NCBI GenBank assembly: GCA_003218945.1
Contig: QHPE01000167.1
Span: 1 to 42,854 of the forward strand
Direction: 5' to 3'
DNA: 42,854 nt
Origin: Verrucomicrobiota bacterium
GTDB taxonomy: Bacteria; Verrucomicrobiota; Verrucomicrobiia; Chthoniobacterales; UBA10450
This document shows, in pieces, positions 1 through 7,494 of the stretch. The translations under genes were made by a program, and so were the position numbers. A model generated the notes under the pieces. It searched no databases, was not told the DNA's origin, and saw only the letters and a program-made list of their open reading frames with translations. Positions within the stretch are counted from its first letter, which is position 1. Each line of letters starts with the position of its first letter.

Positions 1-1
1 C

Positions 2-667
2 GTGACGATTGCACCCGAACTGCCGGGAGCGCTGGAGGCAATTGAAACTTTCCACCGGTGCGGCATCAATGTGAGCGGCGGACATAGCGATGCATGGGAC
101 GAGGACGCCCGGGCAGCATTCGATTGCGGTATGCGCAGTGTGACGCACACATTTAATTGCATGTCGAGCGCGCGCCGTCGGGGCGAATATCGCGTCGCGG
201 GTTTGCTCGAGTTTGCGCTGAGCACGCCAGAGATCAGTTGTGAACTGATTGCGGACGGTCACCATGTTTCCTCCACCTTGATGAACATGTTATATCGCGC
301 GAAACGCAGAGACGGAATCTGTCTCGTGACTGATGCAACCGCAGGCGCGGGATTGGCCGACGGTTCGGAGTTCTCGCTCTTTGGCAGGGATTGCATAGTT
401 GAAAACGGCGTCTGTCTGTTAGCTGATCGTTCAGCTCTCGCCGGTAGCGCCGCGCGCATGATCCAGCTCGTGCGCACCATGGTGCGCGAGGTGAACGTTC
501 CGTTGGGTGAGGCCGTCGCGATGGCAACGGAAAATCCCGCGCGCGCAATCGGTCTCGAAAGGAAAGGTCGTCTTGTGGTCGGAGCGGACGCCGATTTTGT
601 CGTGCTTTCACCCCAACTGGACGTGATGCAAACCTTTATCGGTGGCGAACGAGTCTGGTCCAATTGA
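2..667 (+). CDS. nagA: N-acetylglucosamine-6-phosphate deacetylase, C-terminal part (cut by window start)
   Basis: Removes the acetyl group from GlcNAc-6-phosphate to give glucosamine-6-phosphate in the cytoplasm, feeding amino sugars from chitin or recycled peptidoglycan into central metabolism. The visible 221 residues hold the C-terminal half of the amidohydrolase barrel. In order they show TIAPE, SGGHSDA and THTFNCM (the two metal-binding His motifs), ELIADGHHV (substrate His), LVTDA (catalytic Asp) and a conserved LAGS. The usual family length is about 380 residues, so roughly 160 N-terminal residues lie upstream of the window. The frame is open at base 2, and the GTG there is not the true start. 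The family call is firm. Its role in wall recycling is inferred from the amidase and the murU-amgK pair further along. Confidence 0.93.
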   Translation: MTIAPELPGALEAIETFHRCGINVSGGHSDAWDEDARAAFDCGMRSVTHTFNCMSSARRRGEYRVAGLLEFALSTPEISCELIADGHHVSSTLMNMLYRAKRRDGICLVTDATAGAGLADGSEFSLFGRDCIVENGVCLLADRSALAGSAARMIQLVRTMVREVNVPLGEAVAMATENPARAIGLERKGRLVVGADADFVVLSPQLDVMQTFIGGERVWSN

Positions 668-803
668 GACCGCGGCTTTGGCACGGTGTTTGCGGTCGCT
701 CTGACGCAAAGCCATTTCAACCGCTTCGGCTCACGCTAACTTAACGCTTTAGGCGATCGAGCCTGCTCGTTCACCCTGAGGAAACCACCAGTGCCCGACA
801 GGT

Positions 804-1892
804 TTATAGCGACATCAGAAATTCCGCGATATCGAGCGCTGCGCGCGGCCGGCTCAAGTTGCTGATGTTGACGGCCCACTCGCGCCATTGTTTTGCGCCG
901 TCATCGAAAGCGCGCTGCACCTGCGCCACCACTTCTCGAGGCGATTGGGCGATCACACCTGAATTGGTTTCAACGATTAAGCGGGCGTTTCCTTCCTCCT
1001 GACCTGCGACGACGTGGTTGATAATCATGGGACATTTGGCAGCAATCGTTTCCTGTACCGTTGCGCCACCGGCTTTGCCGATGAGCAAATGGTTCTCGTG
1101 CATCATGCGCGGAAGTTCGTTCGTCCAACCAACGATGTTCATGGGGTGGCCATTCGCGGCCGCTTCGATTTCAGACCGGAGCTCATCGGCGCGACCGATA
1201 GTCACGGTAAGATCTACGCCAAGTTTCGCGAGCAGACGCACCAGTTCCGGCGCGCCACGCTTGGCAGCATGAATCATGTACAAAACCCGCCGGCTGGAAT
1301 TGGTGGAAGGCAACGGCCGATCCTCAGCGAAGTCTGCAAACTTCGGACTGACCGGGAATCCAAATATCTTGATTTTTTCGGCGGCGACGCCGCTGCTCCG
1401 TAGCACGCCCGCGCTTTGCTCGTTTGCAACGACGAAATAATCGGCCGGACTCCGATACCAGGATGCGTTGATAGTGATCGAGTCCGTGACCACCACGACA
1501 CATTTGCAGACTCTTCCGGCTCCCAAAATCTCCTGGAGTACATTGGCGTAGGCCGGAAAAGAGCAGACGACGATGTTCGGCTGAAAACGGTCGAGCACAG
1601 GAGCAAACTGAGCCTTCAGCCGTGCCAATCGTCGAAATTCGGTGTTGTAATCTGTCTTGCGATCAAGCCAGCGATAAACGACTCCCCAGGCGCGTGGCGC
1701 AGAGTTCACCAGTGCCAGATAGCTGCGGCGCACCAGTTCGTTGATCGGTCCGTAGGCCTCGGCAAACAAATCCCGCAATTCCACTGTAGTCTGATCCGGA
1801 GCGATGCGAGCAAGCCCGTCGCGCACTCCTCTTGCTGCGCTGTTGTGGCCTTCTCCGAAACCCGCAGTCAGAATCAATACTCTCTTCTTCAT
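804..1892 (-). CDS. MGDG-synthase-like glycosyltransferase (GT28 family)
   Basis: A 362-residue GT-B fold glycosyltransferase. The N-terminal domain begins with ILTAGFGEGHNSAARGV, the signature of the monogalactosyldiacylglycerol synthase family, which includes bacterial processive diacylglycerol glucosyltransferases. The C-terminal half carries LLIGKAGGATVQETIAA, the sugar-nucleotide-binding motif of GT28 and MurG-like enzymes, followed by GQEEGNARL. It probably transfers a sugar from a UDP-sugar to a lipid acceptor at the cytoplasmic face of the inner membrane. The acceptor cannot be told from sequence; glycolipid synthesis is the family default. The gene is monocistronic and divergent from the YihY-like gene, whose start lies about 120 bp away. 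Confidence 0.85.
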   Translation of the reverse strand: MKKRVLILTAGFGEGHNSAARGVRDGLARIAPDQTTVELRDLFAEAYGPINELVRRSYLALVNSAPRAWGVVYRWLDRKTDYNTEFRRLARLKAQFAPVLDRFQPNIVVCSFPAYANVLQEILGAGRVCKCVVVVTDSITINASWYRSPADYFVVANEQSAGVLRSSGVAAEKIKIFGFPVSPKFADFAEDRPLPSTNSSRRVLYMIHAAKRGAPELVRLLAKLGVDLTVTIGRADELRSEIEAAANGHPMNIVGWTNELPRMMHENHLLIGKAGGATVQETIAAKCPMIINHVVAGQEEGNARLIVETNSGVIAQSPREVVAQVQRAFDDGAKQWREWAVNISNLSRPRAALDIAEFLMSL

Positions 1893-2015
1893 TGGTCGTT
1901 AGACGACACGGCCTGCGACAAGGTCAGAAGCAGATGCGGAGTCACAGGCGAAAGTCTTGCGACTGCGGGAGACTTTAATGGATATTTGTGCCCCGCAAAG
2001 TAAACTCCTGCCGAG

Positions 2016-2906
2016 ATGAAATATCTCAGATTCATTTGGTGCGTTGCCCGCCGGCTGGTTTGGGAAACCGCAACCGATAACACAACCGGCATGGCAGCGC
2101 AGATGGCGTATCTGCTGCTTTTCGCGCTTGCGCCCGGCACGCTTTTTTTCTGGCATCTGCTCGGGCTGTTTGGGACTGACCCGAGCAAGTTGCACCGGAT
2201 GTTTCTTCTCTTGAAGAGCTTCATGCCGCCGGACCCGAAAGTGCAGGATATTCTGGACTCTGCCATGGCCAGTGTGGTGGTGACAGGCACAAGCGGATTG
2301 CTCGCGAACGCCGGCATTATCCTGGGAATCTATTTCGGTACTATTTTCATTGCTACGGTTTCTCGCGCCTTGAGCCAAATGCATGGAGTCCGCGAAGATC
2401 GGCATTGGTGGTCGAAGTATATCATCTCGTTTTTTATGCTCTTCTGGTTTGGGATAGTGATCGTGTTTAGTTTTAACGCCGTCGTTTTCGGCGAGAAGCT
2501 CGCCGGCATTGCCGAAGTAAATTGGCAACTGGCGTTTCCGCTGCAGGCCTGGATTGCGAGATTGAATCTGCCGTTGACCGCGGTGGCGCTGGTGGGCCTC
2601 GCGCTTGCGCTTTATCTTTTCACCCCCGAGAACTATTTAACCGGCCGTCAAGCGTTGCCAGGCGCGATTTTCTTTGCCCTCGGCTGGATCATCGCTACAA
2701 AAGTTTTTCAACTGTACGTGGCGAGATACGATCGTTACAACCCGACTTATCTCGCGCTGGCATCGATTATCGTGCTGCTCACCTGGATGTATTTAACTTG
2801 TCTGCTCCTGTTGCTGGGAGGCAAATTGAACGCCATCATTCGGCGTGAATGCGAAAAAATGCGCGTTGACACGCCTCTCGCACCCGCGCCGGCGGCGACC
2901 AGTTGA
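2016..2906 (+). CDS. YihY/BrkB family inner-membrane protein
   Basis: A 296-residue polytopic protein. The N-terminal TDNTTGMAAQMAYLLLFALAPG matches the start of the YihY/virulence-factor-BrkB (formerly RNase BN) family. About six hydrophobic segments are visible, the last in ASIIVLLTWMYLTCLLLLLGG, followed by the family-typical GGKLNAIIRRE at the cytoplasmic end. The molecular function of this family is not settled; the old RNase BN assignment was withdrawn. The ATG at 2016 follows CTGCCGAG, a weak ribosome site. The C-terminal tail is a short Pro/Ala-rich stretch. An AT-rich inverted repeat lies directly downstream. Confidence 0.88.
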   Translation: MKYLRFIWCVARRLVWETATDNTTGMAAQMAYLLLFALAPGTLFFWHLLGLFGTDPSKLHRMFLLLKSFMPPDPKVQDILDSAMASVVVTGTSGLLANAGIILGIYFGTIFIATVSRALSQMHGVREDRHWWSKYIISFFMLFWFGIVIVFSFNAVVFGEKLAGIAEVNWQLAFPLQAWIARLNLPLTAVALVGLALALYLFTPENYLTGRQALPGAIFFALGWIIATKVFQLYVARYDRYNPTYLALASIIVLLTWMYLTCLLLLLGGKLNAIIRRECEKMRVDTPLAPAPAATS

Positions 2907-2912
2907 AGAGTC

Positions 2913-2964
2913 AAAAAGTTAAATAGAGAGAGAGTCATTGGCTCACCTGATTTTTTAACTTTTT
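2913..2964. repeat. AT-rich inverted repeat between genes
   Basis: AAAAAGTTAAA (2913-2923) pairs perfectly with TTTAACTTTTT (2954-2964) across a loop of about 30 nt. It lies just after the YihY stop codon. The T-rich right arm could act as a weak terminator, but the stem contains almost no GC pairs, so this is uncertain. Confidence 0.35.
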
Positions 2965-3022
2965 TAACAAATCACTCGCACAGGCGTTGATCGAGTCGCG
3001 CGCTCTGTTACTCTCCGTTGCA

Positions 3023-4108
3023 GTGGAGCGCTTTCGCATTTCGCTCGCAACGGCACTCGCGTCTGGCGCAATCCTCGCCGGTGTCCTCTGTGCGCAAGTC
3101 GGCGAACACAAACGGCGCGAGCCGTCCAGCGAAACCGAGACGTCTGCTACGCCGTCTCCAAAACCAAAGAAATCTCCGACCCCTGCAGCAAAAGCAAAGG
3201 CGGGAATTCACACACCGAGTGCTTCGCCAAAAACGAAGCGGCGTCATACGCCAACGCCCGAGCCGAAATCAGCGAAAAAGAAGTCGGTCAAAGAAGCATC
3301 CGGCAAATCTGCAAAATCAAAGTCCGATCAAAAAGAAGAGGAAACGCCAAAGCCGAAAAAAACACCGCAGCCGCAAGTAGAAAAAGAGCGCACCGCGGGA
3401 GAGATCGCAAGCCCGCCACCACGGGCGATTGCTGTACCAACACCAGCGCCCTCGCCACAACCTCAGCCTCCACGCGCCGTTTCAGCGACTGGGCAAGCGC
3501 AGGTCGTCATTGAAAAATCCGGCATCGAGGAGGACCAGGGATTGGAACCTCCGCCATCACCGCCGCCGCGCCGATTCGGTTTGTGGCCATGGAGTCGTCC
3601 AGTCACCTACCGTTACTTGACAAGCTCCGTAATTGAAGCAATCCGGCGCGCGCCGGTGAAGCGCCGTCGTTGGCAATTTATTGTCGTGCACAACAGCGGC
3701 ACGCGGCAGGGCAACGCACGGGTTTTCGATTATTACCATCGACATGTTCGCCGGATGCAGAACGGCCTTGCGTATCATTTCGTGATCGGCAACGGCACAT
3801 CAACCGGAAATGGGCAGATCGAAGTTGGGGATCGCTGGCGGCGTCAGATCAATGGCGGCCACGTGCACAGCGATTATCTCAACAATATCTCGCTCGGCAT
3901 TTGTCTGGTAGGCGATTTCAATCGGGATCAGCCAACACGCGCGCAGCTAGACGCTTGTGAGGAACTTATCCGCTATTTGCGACAGCGTTGCGGTGGCACC
4001 GGGAGAGGCGCCATTCCTGTAAAACCACACCGTGAAATCAATCCGCCGCGCTGGCCGACCGACTGCCCAGGCGACGATTTTCCCTATTCGTGGTTCCGCA
4101 GGTTTTAA
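3023..4108 (+). CDS. Exported PGRP-type N-acetylmuramoyl-L-alanine amidase with Lys/Pro-rich stalk
   Basis: A predicted zinc amidase that cleaves the bond between MurNAc and the stem peptide. The layout is an N-terminal signal or anchor (ERFRISLATALASGAILAGVL), about 170 residues of low-complexity Lys/Pro/Ser/Thr linker, then a C-terminal peptidoglycan-recognition domain of about 145 residues. Zinc ligands in the T7-lysozyme pattern are visible: His223 in IVVHNSGT, His336 in KPHREIN and Cys348 in PTDCPG. I chose the GTG at 3023 because it places a charged n-region directly before the hydrophobic core; a TTG at 2987 would add 12 residues. The basic, proline-rich linker suggests a stalk that lets the domain reach through the wall or bind anionic polymer (inference). 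It stands alone between repeats. Confidence 0.8.
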   Translation: MERFRISLATALASGAILAGVLCAQVGEHKRREPSSETETSATPSPKPKKSPTPAAKAKAGIHTPSASPKTKRRHTPTPEPKSAKKKSVKEASGKSAKSKSDQKEEETPKPKKTPQPQVEKERTAGEIASPPPRAIAVPTPAPSPQPQPPRAVSATGQAQVVIEKSGIEEDQGLEPPPSPPPRRFGLWPWSRPVTYRYLTSSVIEAIRRAPVKRRRWQFIVVHNSGTRQGNARVFDYYHRHVRRMQNGLAYHFVIGNGTSTGNGQIEVGDRWRRQINGGHVHSDYLNNISLGICLVGDFNRDQPTRAQLDACEELIRYLRQRCGGTGRGAIPVKPHREINPPRWPTDCPGDDFPYSWFRRF

Positions 4109-4115
4109 CGTCTCT

Positions 4116-4240
4116 GTCATTCCGAGTGAAGTCGAGGCTGCAATGCAGCCCCGAAAGCTTTCGGGGCGAGGCCAGGCTTTCAATCCCGTGGCATAAGAGT
4201 TGGTGATTTCGCGGGATCTCTCGACTTCGCTCGAGATCCC
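4116..4240 (+). repeat. Dispersed palindromic repeat, copy A
   Basis: Begins GTCATTCCGAGTGAAGTCGAG and contains a perfect 20-bp palindrome, GCCCCGAAAGCTTTCGGGGC (4148-4167), then GAGGCCAGGCTTTCAATCCCG. It ends in a TCGACTTCGCTCGAGATCCC arm that is complementary to the left end but has lost the terminal ATGAC. The same modules recur at 30011-30141 (reverse orientation) and 31183-31313. It fills the gap between two convergent genes. Confidence 0.75.
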
Positions 4241-4244
4241 AGGA

Positions 4245-5372
4245 TTACTTGTGCGTCGCCACGGTTAGATTCGCTTCCTTGTAATTCCATCGGTAACCGA
4301 ATCCAAACTCGAGTGGTGGCGGATTGGTTCGGTCGAACAATTCGCGTAGCCGGGGTTGATAATGTTGTTTGAATATATCAATAGGTCCGAGATAGACGCC
4401 AAAGAAACGCAGGTTCCACTTGTTAGGGTCGAAGTAATCGAGCGGAATTCCTGAGTCGTCCTGCACGATGATGTTGCTATGATCGAGGATGAAATTGCGG
4501 ATCGTGGCGAAACCATTTTCGAATAACAAATACGATGACGACTTGAGAAAACTCGCGCCGGTGCCGAGACGCTGGCAAAACTTCAAAAAACCCGGAGTCG
4601 CCTTGACGCCGCCGTCGGAAATGTCTGTGGTGAAATAAAACAACGTCTGTGCATTGCCTGATTGATTGTCGGTGTACCGGATCCGAACACCCTGAATGCT
4701 GCCGCCCCGTTTGCCCGGCGCAGCTTCGTCAAATACGCCACTGCTGCCCAGCGAGCCGAAGGCAACGTTCGTGATCGATTTATCGGCACGAGCCAGGTAA
4801 GCGTAGAGAATCGGCAGCACGCCGTTCAGGTTCTGTTCGTGTAGATCGACTTTCATATCCTTGGTGATGAAGTACGTCGTGCTGAGCGAAGACTTCATTG
4901 CGTTCTCCAGATTGCCGAGCGCACTCGACAAGTTCGCGATGCGCAACGGATCCGGCGCCGGACCGAGAGCTTCTTTTCCGCAAAGCACATACACGCCAGC
5001 TTTTGGAAAAAACTGATCCACGTACAAAAAATCGGGTCCGCTGAACATATAAAACACCACTGGAATTGGCTGAAGTGATTCAGGAAGAGCCGTCTGTTGC
5101 CAGGCGTGCAGCTTCTGGAGTTGCCGAAGATTTAGTTTTGAGAATTGCTCTTCGAAAAACGCGGCGTGCGTCTGCCACGCCGGATCGCGCATCAGCGGCG
5201 CGAGCGGCGACTCCTCCGGCACAGGCATCCCGGCAAGAAAGCGCGCCACATCATTGGGTCCGGAATTTACGGGGATTGCACGAGGCGCAATTTCCGGATT
5301 CTCCTGCGCACACACCATAATGGCGGTGAGCAGACCCAGAATCACCGACAAAGCCGTCCAATTTGTTTTCAT
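4245..5372 (-). CDS. Secreted protein of unknown function, coupled to permease
   Basis: A 375-residue protein starting MKTNWTALSVILGLLTAIMV, a clear Sec signal peptide with probable cleavage after VCA. I do not recognise a domain. The mature part is soluble, lacks Cys-rich or repeat sections, and has aromatic-rich blocks such as IPVVFYMFSGPDFLYVDQFF and FGFGYRWNYKEANLTV at the C-terminus. The reading frame is open for a further 150 codons upstream, but that part lies antisense-free inside the permease gene and reads as nonsense. The ATG at 5372 overlaps the permease stop by 4 nt (ATGA), which argues for translational coupling and a shared mRNA. A periplasmic role connected with the permease substrate is possible but unproven. 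Confidence 0.75.
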   Translation of the reverse strand: MKTNWTALSVILGLLTAIMVCAQENPEIAPRAIPVNSGPNDVARFLAGMPVPEESPLAPLMRDPAWQTHAAFFEEQFSKLNLRQLQKLHAWQQTALPESLQPIPVVFYMFSGPDFLYVDQFFPKAGVYVLCGKEALGPAPDPLRIANLSSALGNLENAMKSSLSTTYFITKDMKVDLHEQNLNGVLPILYAYLARADKSITNVAFGSLGSSGVFDEAAPGKRGGSIQGVRIRYTDNQSGNAQTLFYFTTDISDGGVKATPGFLKFCQRLGTGASFLKSSSYLLFENGFATIRNFILDHSNIIVQDDSGIPLDYFDPNKWNLRFFGVYLGPIDIFKQHYQPRLRELFDRTNPPPLEFGFGYRWNYKEANLTVATHK

Positions 5373-6709
5373 GGCGAGCGATCGAGGCGTTTTCCTGCGC
5401 AGCAATAGAGCAGCAGGCCCAATAGTGCCGTGGCCAAACCAGCCAGGGATTCGGCCGCATGTGAACGCAAGAGATAAAACATCATCCAAATTGTGATCAG
5501 CGAAAATACAATCGGTGGAACGGGGTAAATCCAAACGCGATACGGTCGCGCGAGTTCGGGACGCGTAAAACGAAGCACCATTACCCCTAGGACGGCCAGC
5601 AACGAGCAAAGCAACAGACTGAATTGAGTGTAGCGCACCACTTCCCCGAAGCTTTGGGTAAGTAAAAGCAAGTTCACCATGAGCAGTTGCAGGAGGACGG
5701 CGTTTGTCGGGATTCCGTGTTTGTTCTTGCGGCCAAGCAGTCGCAGCAGCCAGTGATCTTCGCCCATCGACATCGTAACGCGCGGACCGATCCACATCAT
5801 CGAACTGATTGCGGCAACCAGCCCAAGACAAATAACTCCACCCGCGAATCGTCCACCGTTTTCGCCAAAAATATGCTTCCCGGCAATCAATGCGACTTGA
5901 AGCTGTCCTTTCAATTCATCCGCAGGTGTGGTCGCCAGGAAAACGGCATTTATCAGCACATAAATCACAATCACGACGCTTGTGCCCGCGAGCAGTGAAC
6001 GCGGCACGTTTTTCTCAGGGCGTTCAATCTCGCTCGTGATGTACGCCGCGGCATTCCAGCCGGAGTACGAATACATGACATAAACGAGCGCGATCGCGAA
6101 TGCGCCGCTCAGGATCGAGGATTTGTCCCCAGCCGCGGGCAAAAAACTGATCGGCTGCTTCGGTGTTACAAAGAAGCCCGCCCCGATCAGTGCACCGATC
6201 AAGAGCAATTTTACCAGCGTAGAAACGTTCTGGAACGCGCTGCCGATCTGCAGATTCCCAAGGTGAAACACCGTGACCAGCCAAACAACGACGAATGACA
6301 GCATCACGGGGGAACCTACGCCGAAAACTCCGTTAAAATATGTCCCAAACGCCATCGCTGCGAGTGCCACGGGCGCTGCGAATCCCACCGTGGCGGACAC
6401 AAATCCGGCCATAAATCCGACCGCCGGATGATAAATTTCCGAGAGAAAATTGTATTCGCCTCCGGAGCGCGGCAGTGCGGCGGCGAGCTCTCCGTAGCAG
6501 AGCGCGCCGCATAGCGCCGCGATTCCACCGACAACCCAGAGCATCAGGAGCGGGAACCCTGCGTGAATGTCCGTCACTTGAAAACCAAGACTCGTGAAGA
6601 TCCCGGTGCCGATGATATTGGCAATGACAATCGAGCATGCGGTTACGAACCCGATCGTGCGCTTCAGCGGTGCAGATTTAACAGCGACAGGCTGCGCAAG
6701 TGTAGTCAT
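5369..6709 (-). CDS. APC superfamily amino-acid permease
   Basis: A 446-residue inner-membrane transporter with about 12 hydrophobic segments. The TM1 region reads SIVIANIIGTGIFTSLGFQV, the GxG-I-F helix break typical of amino acid-polyamine-organocation transporters, and SGGEYNFLSEIYHPAVGFM follows TM2. It probably imports or exchanges an amino acid using ion coupling; the substrate is not readable. Its start overlaps the stop of a possible 56-residue ORF (6706-6876) and its stop overlaps the start of the secreted protein downstream, both as ATGA. This gives a tightly packed possible three-gene unit. Two other APC permeases lie at 18.4-21.4 kb. Confidence 0.9.
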   Translation of the reverse strand: MTTLAQPVAVKSAPLKRTIGFVTACSIVIANIIGTGIFTSLGFQVTDIHAGFPLLMLWVVGGIAALCGALCYGELAAALPRSGGEYNFLSEIYHPAVGFMAGFVSATVGFAAPVALAAMAFGTYFNGVFGVGSPVMLSFVVVWLVTVFHLGNLQIGSAFQNVSTLVKLLLIGALIGAGFFVTPKQPISFLPAAGDKSSILSGAFAIALVYVMYSYSGWNAAAYITSEIERPEKNVPRSLLAGTSVVIVIYVLINAVFLATTPADELKGQLQVALIAGKHIFGENGGRFAGGVICLGLVAAISSMMWIGPRVTMSMGEDHWLLRLLGRKNKHGIPTNAVLLQLLMVNLLLLTQSFGEVVRYTQFSLLLCSLLAVLGVMVLRFTRPELARPYRVWIYPVPPIVFSLITIWMMFYLLRSHAAESLAGLATALLGLLLYCCAGKRLDRSP

Positions 6710-6876
6710 CGCACGATAAAATTCGATTCAGTTTCTTTCGCCAGAATGCCGAAGACCCAATAGTCGACATTGAACGCAAATGCACCGAGTCCGTTGATTT
6801 GATGTTCGAGGATGTTCAGCCGTTCGATGTTTCGGCGTTTACGAGATTTTCCTAAGTTGTCAGAACCGCTTCCCAA
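6706..6876 (-). CDS. Possible small coupled ORF upstream of the permease
   Basis: A 56-codon frame starting at TTG 6876 and ending TGA at 6706-6708. The TGA overlaps the permease ATG (ATGA). The peptide is ordinary-looking: basic N-terminal part with SRKRRNIERL, then GAFAFNVDYWVFGILAKE. Codon use resembles neighbouring genes. The start is a weak TTG without a clear ribosome site, and I recognise no family. It is divergent from the tandem-ACT gene, whose ATG is 18 nt away. It might instead be only leader sequence; the 4-nt overlap and aromatic content are the main support. Confidence 0.35.
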   Translation of the reverse strand: MGSGSDNLGKSRKRRNIERLNILEHQINGLGAFAFNVDYWVFGILAKETESNFIVR

Positions 6877-6894
6877 CGTCAGTTTGCAAGCAGC

Positions 6895-7314
6895 ATGAAT
6901 GCACATCCCAAGCTCTCCGTCGAAACCGCCACTCAACTGGCAGTTTTCCTTGCAAATCGTCCCGGCGCACTTGCGCGCGTGTGTGAGGCGCTGGCCAACG
7001 CCGGAATCAATATCTACGCGCTGGCTACCTCCGATACCGTCGATCACACCGTTGTACGCATGGTTGTGAGCAATCCGACCAAGGCGCTCATGCTTCTGGG
7101 CGAAGCCGGCGTGCTCGCTCTGGAGACGGACGTGCTGACGATCGAGACAGCAAGCGAGCCAGGTGTTCTGGCTGAAATCGCCGAGACCCTCGCCGAAGCC
7201 GAGGTGAATATTGATTATACCTATCTTGCCGCTGGCCGGGAAGCAGAAAGAGGTCTGATCATCCTGAGACCTTCGGATATCGAAAAAGCGCGGCGCGTGC
7301 TCGAGGAGCTTTAG
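6895..7314 (+). CDS. Tandem ACT-domain protein
   Basis: A 139-residue cytoplasmic protein made of two ACT repeats and nothing else. Repeat one (about residues 13-75) has the typical FLANRPGALARVCEALANAG turn; repeat two (about 78-139) has ETASEPGVLAEIAETLAEAE, then NIDYTYLA. ACT domains bind amino acids and regulate enzymes or transporters. Stand-alone pairs like this are known, usually with unclear partners. It sits divergently from the amino-acid permease unit (start-to-start about 19-190 bp), so sensing an amino acid for that transporter is a reasonable guess but only a guess. The ATG at 6895 follows GCAAGCAGC with no strong ribosome site. Confidence 0.85.
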   Translation: MNAHPKLSVETATQLAVFLANRPGALARVCEALANAGINIYALATSDTVDHTVVRMVVSNPTKALMLLGEAGVLALETDVLTIETASEPGVLAEIAETLAEAEVNIDYTYLAAGREAERGLIILRPSDIEKARRVLEEL

Positions 7315-7494
7315 GAAAATCTTTGGCCGCTCCGATCCCTCAGGGCGAATCGCGATGACCTTATCGTCCGCTGTAACTCGCCAGGGTTCCTCGATCGCGC
7401 CGCTTAAGCGAAAGCGACTTCGTCACGATTTGTCCGATCCGCCGTTCGTCGTTGCCAGTGTCGCGTCAATGCCTGATAAATGCGCGGCGCGTTT

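Noticed and set aside
7315-7479. Minus-strand frame with a protein-like stretch between the ACT gene and glgX
   Set aside because: It has no start codon, is broken by stops in each frame and continues as nonsense antisense to the ACT gene.
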